Made by a program: the position numbers and the translations under genes
NCBI GenBank assembly: GCA_027056615.1
Contig: JALUKJ010000379.1
Location: 1 to 7,365, forward strand
Reading direction: 5' to 3'
DNA: 7,365 bases
From: Campylobacteraceae bacterium
GTDB lineage: Bacteria; Campylobacterota; Campylobacteria; Campylobacterales; Sulfurovaceae
Notes under the pieces: model-generated
The model's database searches: none
Told to the model about the DNA's origin: nothing
What the model saw: only the letters and a program-made list of their open reading frames with translations
In this document: in pieces, positions 1 to 5,507 of the stretch
How positions within the stretch are numbered: the stretch's first letter is position 1
Layout: the number at the start of each line of letters is the position of its first letter

Positions 1-278
1 CCTTGTTTAATTTTAAAAGAGTTAGAAGATGGGTCATAAATCTCTGTTCCTATAATATCACTAGGAAGTAAATCGGGGGTAAATTGAACCCGTTTAAAGT
101 CCAAACCAAGTGAAGAGGCTAAGGCATTGACAGCTGTAGTTTTAGCTAACCCTGGTACTCCCTCTAGCAAAATATGACCACGCGTTAAAAGACCTATCAA
201 AAGCCCCTCTATCATCTTCTCTTGACCTACCATTACTTTGGCTATCTCTTTTTTTATATTTTCAACTATGGGATTCAA
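1..278 (-). CDS. MoxR-family AAA ATPase, N-terminal part (runs off left edge)
   Basis: The first 92 codons of a MoxR-type AAA+ ATPase are present; the rest lies beyond the left edge. Seen: VGQE at residues 17-20, which opens the AAA module in this family, then LLEGVPGLAKT at 37-47, whose GVPGLAKT (40-47) is the MoxR form of the Walker A loop, and FKRVQFTPDLLPSDIIGTEIY at 61-81, the conserved stretch that follows. Walker B and the sensor motifs are not in view. The start is TTG, chosen because CGGAG lies 7 bases upstream and homology begins there; no ATG fits. Known of the family: MoxR ATPases act as chaperone-like factors, often beside DUF58 or VWA-domain genes. The gene follows the histidine kinase stop by 51 bases on the same strand, so it is probably in the dapE operon. 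Its substrate cannot be inferred here. Confidence 0.9.
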   Translation of the reverse strand, partial: MNPIVENIKKEIAKVMVGQEKMIEGLLIGLLTRGHILLEGVPGLAKTTAVNALASSLGLDFKRVQFTPDLLPSDIIGTEIYDPSSNSFKIKQ

Positions 279-317
279 TCCAACACTCCGTTTTTTAAGA
301 TATTTTACTCTGTTGGA
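279..317 (-). repeat. Inverted repeat in the leader of the MoxR gene
   Basis: TCCAACA (279-285) and TGTTGGA (311-317) are perfect 7-bp inverted arms around a 25-base AT-rich loop. In the minus-strand RNA the arm nearer the gene lies exactly between the Shine-Dalgarno GGAG and the TTG start. A second, mutually exclusive pairing is possible: ACTCC (minus strand, 319 down to 315) with the Shine-Dalgarno GGAGT (289 down to 285). Either could tune translation of the ATPase relative to the kinase. This is structure by inspection only and could be chance. Confidence 0.35.
286..290 (-). promoter_or_regulatory. Ribosome binding site deciding the TTG start of the MoxR gene
   Basis: On the minus strand CGGAG ends 7 bases before TTG. 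The bases between them form one arm of a 7-bp inverted repeat (279-285 with 311-317), so the site sits at the edge of a possible hairpin loop. Confidence 0.6.
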
Positions 318-329
318 GTTAATATGAGA

Positions 330-1355
330 TTAAGAAGAAAAACTAAATGAAAAGGTAGAACCCCTATCCTCTTCACTCTCAATCTCTAAAGCTGTGTTAT
401 GCAACTTCAAAATTTGTTTAACAATTGCTAATCCTAAGCCCATTGAGTTATCCCATGAGTGTTCATCGGTTCTAAAAAACTTTTTAGTCACTTTATCAAT
501 ATTATCTTTAGATATACCAACTCCTTTGTCAATAACAGAGACTCTATCTTTTTCAAATTTAACAGTAACAATATCATTTGAATATTTTAATGCATTTTCA
601 ATCAGATTTTTTAAAACAATCTCCATTAACGCTCTATCTGCTTTTACTACAAAAGGGTCACCCTCTACAACTATCTCTCTCTTTTTATATTTATCTTCCA
701 AATTAAGTGCAACCTCATGAGCTAATGGATTCAAATCAAATTTACTTAGTTGTAACTTCTGTCTACCACTCTCAAAGCGATTCCAAAGAAGCAGACGACT
801 TAAAAGCTCCTCTATTTTCTCCCCATTATTATATATTTTTCTTAAAAATTTAAGACGCAGAGCTGTAGGTATCTCTTCATCTTCTGTTAATGTTTGAGAG
901 TATCCCATAATAGAAGCAATGGGATTTCTAAACTCATGAGCAATAGCAGAGAGCATGTCAGAGCGCTGACGATTTTTAAGCTTAATTTTTGCAGTATATT
1001 TACGCTTATCTTTTTCTCTCTTTTGCATTTTTCGTAAAGTAAGAATTAGTTTTTCATTAATACGCTCAAACTCATAAGTAAAAAAACGAGCTGAGGGTTC
1101 AAGGTTAACACTCGCTCCTGAGAGATAATCTTCTACATTTTTTAACTCTTTAGAAACTTGTTTAGTTCCATAATAGACCGAAATCAACAATACAATTTGA
1201 GAAGCTGTAAAAAGAGTAATATAGAAATAGATACTCTTAAATTTATCTGGTGTGACAAGCAGAATAAAAGAGAAGAGAAAAGTAACAAAGATAACAAGAG
1301 TAATAAGTCTGGCTATGACATATTCACTCAATGAGGGTCGTCTGTACATAGCCAT
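330..1355 (-). CDS. Membrane sensor histidine kinase with minimal periplasmic part
   Basis: A 341-residue sensor histidine kinase, presumably autophosphorylating on a histidine and passing phosphate to a response regulator that is not in this window. Seen: two hydrophobic helices at about 14-34 and 41-61, joined by only some 6-8 polar residues; a charged, coiled-coil-prone linker to about 130; the HisKA box SAIAHEFRNP with phospho-acceptor H140; the HATPase N box KNLIENALKYS with N254; the G1 box DKGVGIS at 276-282; and the G2 box GLGLAIVK at 306-313. All core catalytic motifs look intact. No PAS, GAF or clear HAMP domain is visible, so it resembles intramembrane-sensing kinases. Start: ATG at 1355, with AAGGA/GGAAG 11-13 bases upstream. 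An in-frame TTG at 1376 would add 7 residues and overlap the upstream gene by 14 bases, but has no ribosome site. It lies between the coiled-coil gene and the MoxR gene, same strand. Confidence 0.93.
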   Translation of the reverse strand: MAMYRRPSLSEYVIARLITLVIFVTFLFSFILLVTPDKFKSIYFYITLFTASQIVLLISVYYGTKQVSKELKNVEDYLSGASVNLEPSARFFTYEFERINEKLILTLRKMQKREKDKRKYTAKIKLKNRQRSDMLSAIAHEFRNPIASIMGYSQTLTEDEEIPTALRLKFLRKIYNNGEKIEELLSRLLLWNRFESGRQKLQLSKFDLNPLAHEVALNLEDKYKKREIVVEGDPFVVKADRALMEIVLKNLIENALKYSNDIVTVKFEKDRVSVIDKGVGISKDNIDKVTKKFFRTDEHSWDNSMGLGLAIVKQILKLHNTALEIESEEDRGSTFSFSFSS

Positions 1356-1362
1356 GTCTAAA

Positions 1363-1566
1363 CTATCTTCCTTCAAGCTGATGAACTTGTTTTTTCAGCT
1401 TATAAATCTCTTTGGTATACTGTGCTAAAGACTCCTGAATCTCTCCAATATCCCACTCCTCTACGGCTAACTCTAACTCATCATGTTTCTCTCGATACAC
1501 AGCTAAGAGTTTTTCTAATTTTTCTTTTAATTCCTCTACTGTTTCATTTATTACTTCTGACATCAT
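1363..1566 (-). CDS. Small coiled-coil protein of unknown function
   Basis: A 67-residue, highly charged protein that I do not recognise. It is rich in Glu, Lys, Leu and Gln. Residues about 5-35 (VINETVEELKEKLEKLLAVY and onward) and 45-65 (YTKEIYKLKKQVHQL) look like two amphipathic helices split near the WDIGE at 38-42, so a helical hairpin or coiled coil is likely. It has no signal peptide, membrane segment or cysteine and is probably cytoplasmic. XseB (exonuclease VII small subunit) has similar size and charge but its typical motifs are absent. A real gene is supported by the strong AAAGGA/AGGATGA ribosome site just before tandem ATG codons (1566 and 1563; either could be used), by its position 28 bases after the dapE stop, and by the kinase start 7 bases later. 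Co-transcription hints at a partner role with the kinase, which is inference. Confidence 0.75.
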   Translation of the reverse strand: MMSEVINETVEELKEKLEKLLAVYREKHDELELAVEEWDIGEIQESLAQYTKEIYKLKKQVHQLEGR

Positions 1567-1594
1567 TCATCCTTTCCTTTAAGGTCAAAAAGTT

Positions 1595-2704
1595 TTAGAA
1601 CCTTTTTACCATATTAACAAAAATATTATAAAGAGTCTCAACTTCTTTAATACTTGTTCTCTCATTTAATCCATGAATTCTGTCATTAATGACCCCAAAC
1701 TCTACAACTTCAATACCATAAGGAGCAATATGTCGCCCATCACTTGTACCTCCTGCTGTTGAGAGTTTAGGTTTTACCCCTGTCTCCTCCTCGATTGCTT
1801 GACTTAACTCTTTAACAATAAACGAATCTTTGTTGGTTACGAAAGGATATGAGCCTTGTTGCAACTCTAACTCATACTCTAAACCATTAAGTTTTTCTTG
1901 CATAAATGCTCTTACACTCTCTTTGGTTGTATTTGTTGAGTTTCGTACATTGAACATCATCTTTAATTCATTAGGAGTTACATTTGTTACCTCCATACCT
2001 GAACGAATATCGGTAATAACCAACTTAGAAGGAGCAAAGTTCTCATCTCCATTGTCAAGGTCATGTCCTGCAATTTTAGGCAAAATAGGAGCTATATTGT
2101 GAATAGGGTTTATAGCTTTTTCAGGGTAGGCTACATGTCCCTGTTTTCCTTTGAGCGTTAAGTACCCATTAATAGAACCACGACGACCAATCTTAATGGC
2201 ATCTCCCATCTGCTCTTCACAAGTAGGTTCAGCAATAATACAATAATCAGGAAGTAAATCTATCTCTTTTAGATGTTTTAAAACTATCTGTGTTCCATAC
2301 GTTCCATCTCCCTCTTCATCAGAAGTAAGCAGAAGTGAAAGACGACCTGAAAAGTCATTGTCCATATCACGTACAGCTTGAACAAAAGCAGATAGACCAG
2401 ACTTCATATCTTGTGTTCCACGAGCATAGATATATCCATCTTTTATCATAGGAACAAAAGGGTTAGTCTCCCACCCATCACCTGCTGGAACTACATCTAC
2501 ATGACCTGCAAAACAGAGGTGTTTTCCCTCTCCAAATTTTTTGGTTAGAAATAGGTTCTTTACCCCACCTTCATTTACCCACGTTGCTTCAAAATCTGCT
2601 AAGTAGTTCTCTATGTATGTTAGTAGCCCTCCATCATCAGGAGTTACTGACTCTACTGCGAGTATCTTTAAAAAAAAATCTATAACATTTAATCGTTTTT
2701 CCAT
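1595..2704 (-). CDS. dapE: Succinyl-diaminopimelate desuccinylase (DapE)
   Basis: Hydrolyses N-succinyl-LL-diaminopimelate to succinate and LL-diaminopimelate in the cytoplasm, in the succinylase branch of lysine and meso-diaminopimelate synthesis that feeds peptidoglycan. It is an M20-family dinuclear zinc enzyme. Seen in 369 residues, about the usual length: GHVDVVPAGDGW at 67-78 (zinc ligand H68, D70), ARGTQDMKSG at 94-103 (bridging D99), TSDEEGDGT at 127-135 (general base E130, ligand E131), AEPT at 158-161 (ligand E159), the dimerisation/lid part around GKQGHVAYPEKAINPIHN at 186-203, STAGGTSDGRHI at 315-326, and IHGLNE at 343-348 (ligand H344). All metal ligands expected from the Haemophilus enzyme are present. 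The ATG at 2704 has AGGTG 7 bases upstream. It is the first gene of the minus-strand operon and is divergent from the peptidoglycan hydrolase operon. Confidence 0.96.
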   Translation of the reverse strand: MEKRLNVIDFFLKILAVESVTPDDGGLLTYIENYLADFEATWVNEGGVKNLFLTKKFGEGKHLCFAGHVDVVPAGDGWETNPFVPMIKDGYIYARGTQDMKSGLSAFVQAVRDMDNDFSGRLSLLLTSDEEGDGTYGTQIVLKHLKEIDLLPDYCIIAEPTCEEQMGDAIKIGRRGSINGYLTLKGKQGHVAYPEKAINPIHNIAPILPKIAGHDLDNGDENFAPSKLVITDIRSGMEVTNVTPNELKMMFNVRNSTNTTKESVRAFMQEKLNGLEYELELQQGSYPFVTNKDSFIVKELSQAIEEETGVKPKLSTAGGTSDGRHIAPYGIEVVEFGVINDRIHGLNERTSIKEVETLYNIFVNMVKRF

Positions 2705-2714
2705 ACATTATCAC

Positions 2715-2729
2715 CTATTAAATTAATAG
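2715..2729. repeat. Perfect AT palindrome overlapping the dapE ribosome site
   Basis: CTATTAA (2715-2721), one central A, then TTAATAG (2723-2729) form a perfect 7+1+7 palindrome. On the minus strand its last AG is the start of the dapE Shine-Dalgarno AGGTG. It could be an operator or a weak RNA hairpin touching the ribosome site. In DNA this AT-rich a 7-bp palindrome can arise by chance. Confidence 0.4.
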
Positions 2730-2761
2730 ACAAACAATATCTAATAGTTTTAGAAAAGTAG

Positions 2762-2792
2762 CTTATAAGAAATATATCACTAAAAATCCCAA
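2762..2792 (-). promoter_or_regulatory. Candidate dapE promoter
   Basis: On the minus strand TTGGGA (2787-2792) and TATAAG (2762-2767) are separated by 19 bases, with T-rich sequence between them. This would give a leader of roughly 50 bases for dapE. The -35 match is partial (4 of 6) and the spacing is long, so the call rests mainly on the -10 and on position. Confidence 0.3.
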
Positions 2793-2988
2793 TAAGGAAT
2801 TATTTGTGTTAAAAAGTGACGCTATTTGAGAATTGAACTACTAAAATAATAGGTTTTTTATAAAATATTCTTAATTTGGAGTAGACTTATACAATTACTC
2901 TACAAATAGTTCCTATACTGTTGTTAGGAGTCTAAATAAGTTTTAGGTGGGAGACAATTACAACTTCTGCAATAAATTAACGATTATT

Positions 2989-3027
2989 ACCTCTCCTCTT
3001 TGTACTCCTATGCGAAGAGTAAGAGGT
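2989..3027 (+). promoter_or_regulatory. Interrupted hairpin with T tail in the namZ leader (possible attenuator)
   Basis: ACCTCT (2989-2994) pairs with AGAGGT (3022-3027), and CTCTT (2996-3000) pairs with AAGAG (3015-3019), with a small internal loop (C against TA) and a 14-base terminal loop. TTTTATCTATTTT follows directly. It ends 27 bases before the namZ ATG. The stem is richer in G+C than its surroundings. The shape is terminator-like, but the T run is short and interrupted. Confidence 0.35.
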
Positions 3028-3054
3028 TTTATCTATTTTCAAAAAGATATTAAT

Positions 3055-4203
3055 ATGCTAAAAAAGACTTTTATACTACTTTTAATTTTCACCCTTTCTC
3101 TCCTCTCTAATGTTATTGTAGGTGCTGAGCAGACAACCAAATATTTTCCACTTATAAAAGGAAAACGTATTGCTTTAGTGGTAAATCAATCCTCTTTAGT
3201 TGAGGAGGAACATCTAGTTGACAAACTTTTACAAGAACAGATAGATGTAGTAAAGATTTTTGCTCCTGAACATGGTTTTCGTGGTACTGCTGATGCAGGA
3301 CAACATATTAAAAATAATATTGACTCACAAACAGGTCTACCTATTATCTCACTCTATGGAAAGCATAAAAAACCAACTAAAAGAGATTTAAAAGATGTTG
3401 ATGTTTTAGTTTTTGATATTCAAGATGTTGGTGTTAGATTTTACACCTATCTCTCAACCCTACACTATGTTATGGAAGCAGGAGCAGAGTCTCATAAACC
3501 TATAATTGTTTTAGATAGACCAAACCCTAATGGAAACAGAGTAGATGGAGAGGTGCTAAACTTAAAATATAAATCTTTTGTAGGAATGCACCCAGTACCA
3601 ATACTATATGGTATGACCATTGGTGAGTATGCAAAGATGATAAATGCAGAGGGGTGGTTAAAGGGTCATAAAAAAGCAGATTTAACAGTTATTCCTTTAG
3701 CTAACTATACTCACAGTACCTTCTATTCATTACCTGTAAAGCCATCTCCTAATCTACCTAATGATTTATCAATCTATCTCTATCCATCATTGGCATTTTT
3801 TGAGGGAACAGTATTTTCAGTAGGACGTGGAACTACTAAACAGTTTCAACTCTATGGAGACCCACACTATAAAAAGCATAATTTCTACTTTATCCCTATA
3901 TCTAGGGAAGGAGCAAAGTATCCAAAACATAAAGGTAAAAAGTGTTATGGTGTCGATTTGAGTTCTGAACCAATTATAAGTGGTGAAGGGATTAATCTTT
4001 CTTATCTCTTAGATGCATATAAAAACTATCCATATAAAAAGAAATTTTTCTTAAAAAATCACTTTATAGATAAACTATCTGGTTCAAATAGACTTAGAAA
4101 ACAAGTTTTAGCAGGTAAGAGTGCAACAAGCATAAAAAAGAGTTGGCAAAAAGGACTTAAAGCGTTTAATGAAATTAGAAAGAAGTATTTAATTTATCCA
4201 TAA
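3055..4203 (+). CDS. namZ: Exported exo-beta-N-acetylmuramidase, NamZ type (DUF1343 / GH171)
   Basis: Predicted periplasmic enzyme that removes MurNAc residues from the non-reducing ends of peptidoglycan glycan fragments, the activity known for Bacillus NamZ (YbbC). Seen: a signal peptide at 1-24 (KK, hydrophobic core 5-20, VGA before EQ fits signal peptidase I), then the family landmarks VVNQSS at 42-47, FAPEHGFRG at 69-77, VFDIQDVGVRFYTY at 119-132, VLDRPNPNG at 152-160, GMHPVPILYGMTIGE at 177-191, PSPNLP at 230-235 and YPSLAFFEGT..SVGRGT at 243-260. The C-terminal W..GL..F..IRKKYLIYP is also typical. Length 382 is near full for the family. ATG at 3055 is chosen because the signal peptide begins there, although its ribosome site is weak. 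The frame stays open upstream to GTG at 2947, but that stretch does not look coding. It is the first gene of a three-gene hydrolase operon. Confidence 0.9.
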   Translation: MLKKTFILLLIFTLSLLSNVIVGAEQTTKYFPLIKGKRIALVVNQSSLVEEEHLVDKLLQEQIDVVKIFAPEHGFRGTADAGQHIKNNIDSQTGLPIISLYGKHKKPTKRDLKDVDVLVFDIQDVGVRFYTYLSTLHYVMEAGAESHKPIIVLDRPNPNGNRVDGEVLNLKYKSFVGMHPVPILYGMTIGEYAKMINAEGWLKGHKKADLTVIPLANYTHSTFYSLPVKPSPNLPNDLSIYLYPSLAFFEGTVFSVGRGTTKQFQLYGDPHYKKHNFYFIPISREGAKYPKHKGKKCYGVDLSSEPIISGEGINLSYLLDAYKNYPYKKKFFLKNHFIDKLSGSNRLRKQVLAGKSATSIKKSWQKGLKAFNEIRKKYLIYP

Positions 4204-4209
4204 TATATA

Positions 4210-4216
4210 GGGGGAG
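4210..4216 (+). promoter_or_regulatory. Ribosome binding site deciding the TTG start of the Amidase_3-like gene
   Basis: GGGGGAG ends 8 bases before TTG at 4225. No ATG or GTG nearby gives a complete N-terminal membrane anchor, so this site fixes the start. Confidence 0.7.
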
Positions 4217-4224
4217 AGAGAAGA

Positions 4225-4827
4225 TTGAGTGAACGAAGAGTATTAAGTTTAATTGCGTGGGGTATATTTGCTCTAATGGTATATGCCTTTTGGCAAGGTA
4301 GAGTACTCAATACAACAGTCTTAATACAAGCTGGTCATGTAGGACGAACAAAAGGTAACACAGGTTCTATATCTACTAATGGATTAGTAGAATCAAAATG
4401 GAATGAACGTGTAGCCATTCGTGTTGAGGATATTTTAAAGAAAAAAGGTATTAGAGTCACTAGAGTAGGTGCAAAGATACCTATAGCCAATGCAGTGATT
4501 GCAGTAGCAATTCACTTTGATGGTTCAGCTAATGAGTGTGCCACAGGTGCTTCTATTGGGTATGATGGCTCTTCTGAAGCAAAAAAATTAGCAAAAGATT
4601 GGAGACAAGAGTATAGTAAATTTTTTCCATTTAAATGGCACAAAGATAACTTTACTCCTAATCTAAAACACTATTACGGCTTCTCTAGAGTAAATGCAAG
4701 TAAAGGATTTTTAGTCTTAGAATTGGGTGAGATAACCTGTAAAAAACAGACCGATTGGTTAGAGCCAAGACTAGGTGAGGTGGCAAATAAGATTGCCTAT
4801 TTTATAATTAAGGAATTAAAAAAATGA
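4225..4827 (+). CDS. Membrane-anchored Amidase_3-type N-acetylmuramoyl-L-alanine amidase, compact and divergent
   Basis: Predicted zinc amidase cutting the bond between MurNAc and L-Ala, facing the periplasm from one N-terminal helix (about 7-24, uncleaved anchor, few basic residues before it). Seen in 200 residues: VLIQAGHVGR at 32-41 with H38 in place of the usual DAGHGG histidine; VESKWNE at 55-61 with E56 as second ligand; VAIHFDGS at 94-101 with H97 as third ligand (SIHAN in typical members); and FLVLELGEI at 162-170 with E166 aligned to the catalytic Glu of LVETGF. So the zinc triad and catalytic Glu are kept, but the signatures are degenerate. Only 41 residues separate E56 from H97; the usual TRDTD...L..R...AN loop is mostly missing. 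The TTG start has GGGGGAG 8 bases upstream. It lies 21 bases after namZ and overlaps the next gene by 4 bases. It could act on soluble muropeptides rather than whole sacculi (inference). Confidence 0.78.
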   Translation: MSERRVLSLIAWGIFALMVYAFWQGRVLNTTVLIQAGHVGRTKGNTGSISTNGLVESKWNERVAIRVEDILKKKGIRVTRVGAKIPIANAVIAVAIHFDGSANECATGASIGYDGSSEAKKLAKDWRQEYSKFFPFKWHKDNFTPNLKHYYGFSRVNASKGFLVLELGEITCKKQTDWLEPRLGEVANKIAYFIIKELKK

Positions 4828-5507
4828 GAAATTTAAAACATATATTTTTATCGTTAACAGCATTGTCTATAATGAGTTGTGCTAATAGTACACAAGAGCT
4901 TAAGATTATTGATAAACCGATTGATTTTGGGCAAGAGCGTATAGATATGACCAAGGCTTATATTAAAAAGCATTATGGTTTTGAGGTAGAGAATATTGAG
5001 ATAGAGCCAAAGATAATTGTACTTCACTGGACAGCAGAGATGAGTTTTGATAAGAGTTTTAAACGGTTAAAACCTCAAAAACTATTTTCAGATAGAAAAG
5101 ATATTGCCAAAGCTTCAGCTCTAAATGTATCAGCACAATTTTTAGTTGACCGAGATGGAACTGTTTACAGACTTATGCCTGAAAACTGGATGGCACGTCA
5201 TGTAATTGGACTAAACTACTATAGTATTGGTGTTGAGAATGTTGGAGGAAAAGGAAATAAAAAAGATGACCTAACCCCTGCACAGTTAAAATCAAACATA
5301 GCTTTAGTGCGTTACTTAAAAGAGAAGTATCCAACTATTACACATTTAATTGGGCATTATGAGTATCGCCAAATGGAAGGAACAGAGTTTTGGCTAGAGT
5401 TAGATAAAGGCTACCGAACTAAAAAATCAGACCCTGGTAAGAGATTTATGAGAGATGTTAGAGAGGCTGTAGCAGATTTGAATTTGTCTACTCCACCTAA
5501 ACCTTAA
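4824..5507 (+). CDS. N-acetylmuramoyl-L-alanine amidase, Amidase_2 (AmpD/PGRP fold), lipoprotein
   Basis: Predicted zinc amidase releasing stem peptides from MurNAc. The N-terminus (1-18) has a basic start, a hydrophobic core and lipobox IMSC with C19, so a lipid-anchored periplasmic protein is expected, unlike cytoplasmic AmpD. Seen in 227 residues: IIVLHWTAE at 64-72 (zinc ligand H68), SAQFLVDRDGTVYRLMPE at 103-120, the typical central strand pair, MARHVIGLNYYSIGVENVG at 123-141 (E138 equals the AmpD glutamate), HLIGHYEYRQ at 174-183 (H178) and KKSDPGKRF at 200-208 (D203). The segment from H178 to D203 is 25 residues, about 15 longer than in AmpD; this HYEYR...YRTKKSDPG form seems to be a subfamily trait. 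The ATG overlaps the upstream TGA as ATGA, with AAGGA 9 bases before it, so translation is probably coupled. The 3' end overlaps the opposing MATE gene by 11 bases. Confidence 0.92.
   Translation: MRNLKHIFLSLTALSIMSCANSTQELKIIDKPIDFGQERIDMTKAYIKKHYGFEVENIEIEPKIIVLHWTAEMSFDKSFKRLKPQKLFSDRKDIAKASALNVSAQFLVDRDGTVYRLMPENWMARHVIGLNYYSIGVENVGGKGNKKDDLTPAQLKSNIALVRYLKEKYPTITHLIGHYEYRQMEGTEFWLELDKGYRTKKSDPGKRFMRDVREAVADLNLSTPPKP

Larger units (their letters stand above)
2705..3054. other. Divergent intergenic region between dapE and namZ
   Basis: About 350 AT-rich bases with no convincing coding potential in either direction. It must contain the dapE promoter (minus) and the namZ promoter (plus). 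Toward namZ, -10-like hexamers are TATAAA at 2859-2864, TACAAT at 2890-2895 and TATACT at 2914-2919. None has a good -35 at standard spacing; TTGAAC at 2833-2838 lies 20 bases before the first. An AGGAG at 2925-2929 is not followed by a usable start at normal distance. A hairpin lies at 2989-3027 and a palindrome at 2715-2729. No sigma-54 type -24/-12 element was seen. Confidence 0.6.

Noticed and set aside
394..720. Open frame on the plus strand opposite the histidine kinase
   Set aside because: It is antisense to the conserved ATPase domain, its composition is an artefact of the opposing codons, and no ribosome site or family resemblance is visible.
1356..1376. TTG start for the histidine kinase at 1376
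   Set aside because: It has no ribosome site in front, overlaps the upstream gene by 14 bases, and the AAGGA there is better placed for the ATG at 1355. It cannot be fully excluded.
1363..1566. Calling the small coiled-coil protein XseB
   Set aside because: Size and charge are similar, but the typical XseB sequence pattern is absent and no xseA is nearby.
1830..2102. Open frame on the plus strand opposite dapE
   Set aside because: It lies fully antisense to a well-conserved gene and has no recognisable features.
2879..2928. Short inverted repeats GTAGA/TCTAC (2881-2903) and TCCTA/TAGGA (2911-2928) in the intergenic region
   Set aside because: Five-base arms are expected by chance in a region of this size and composition.
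2947..3054. N-terminal extension of the namZ frame from a GTG at 2947 or ATG at 3010
   Set aside because: The 36 extra residues do not look like protein, they run through a hairpin, and they would bury the clear signal peptide that begins at 3055.
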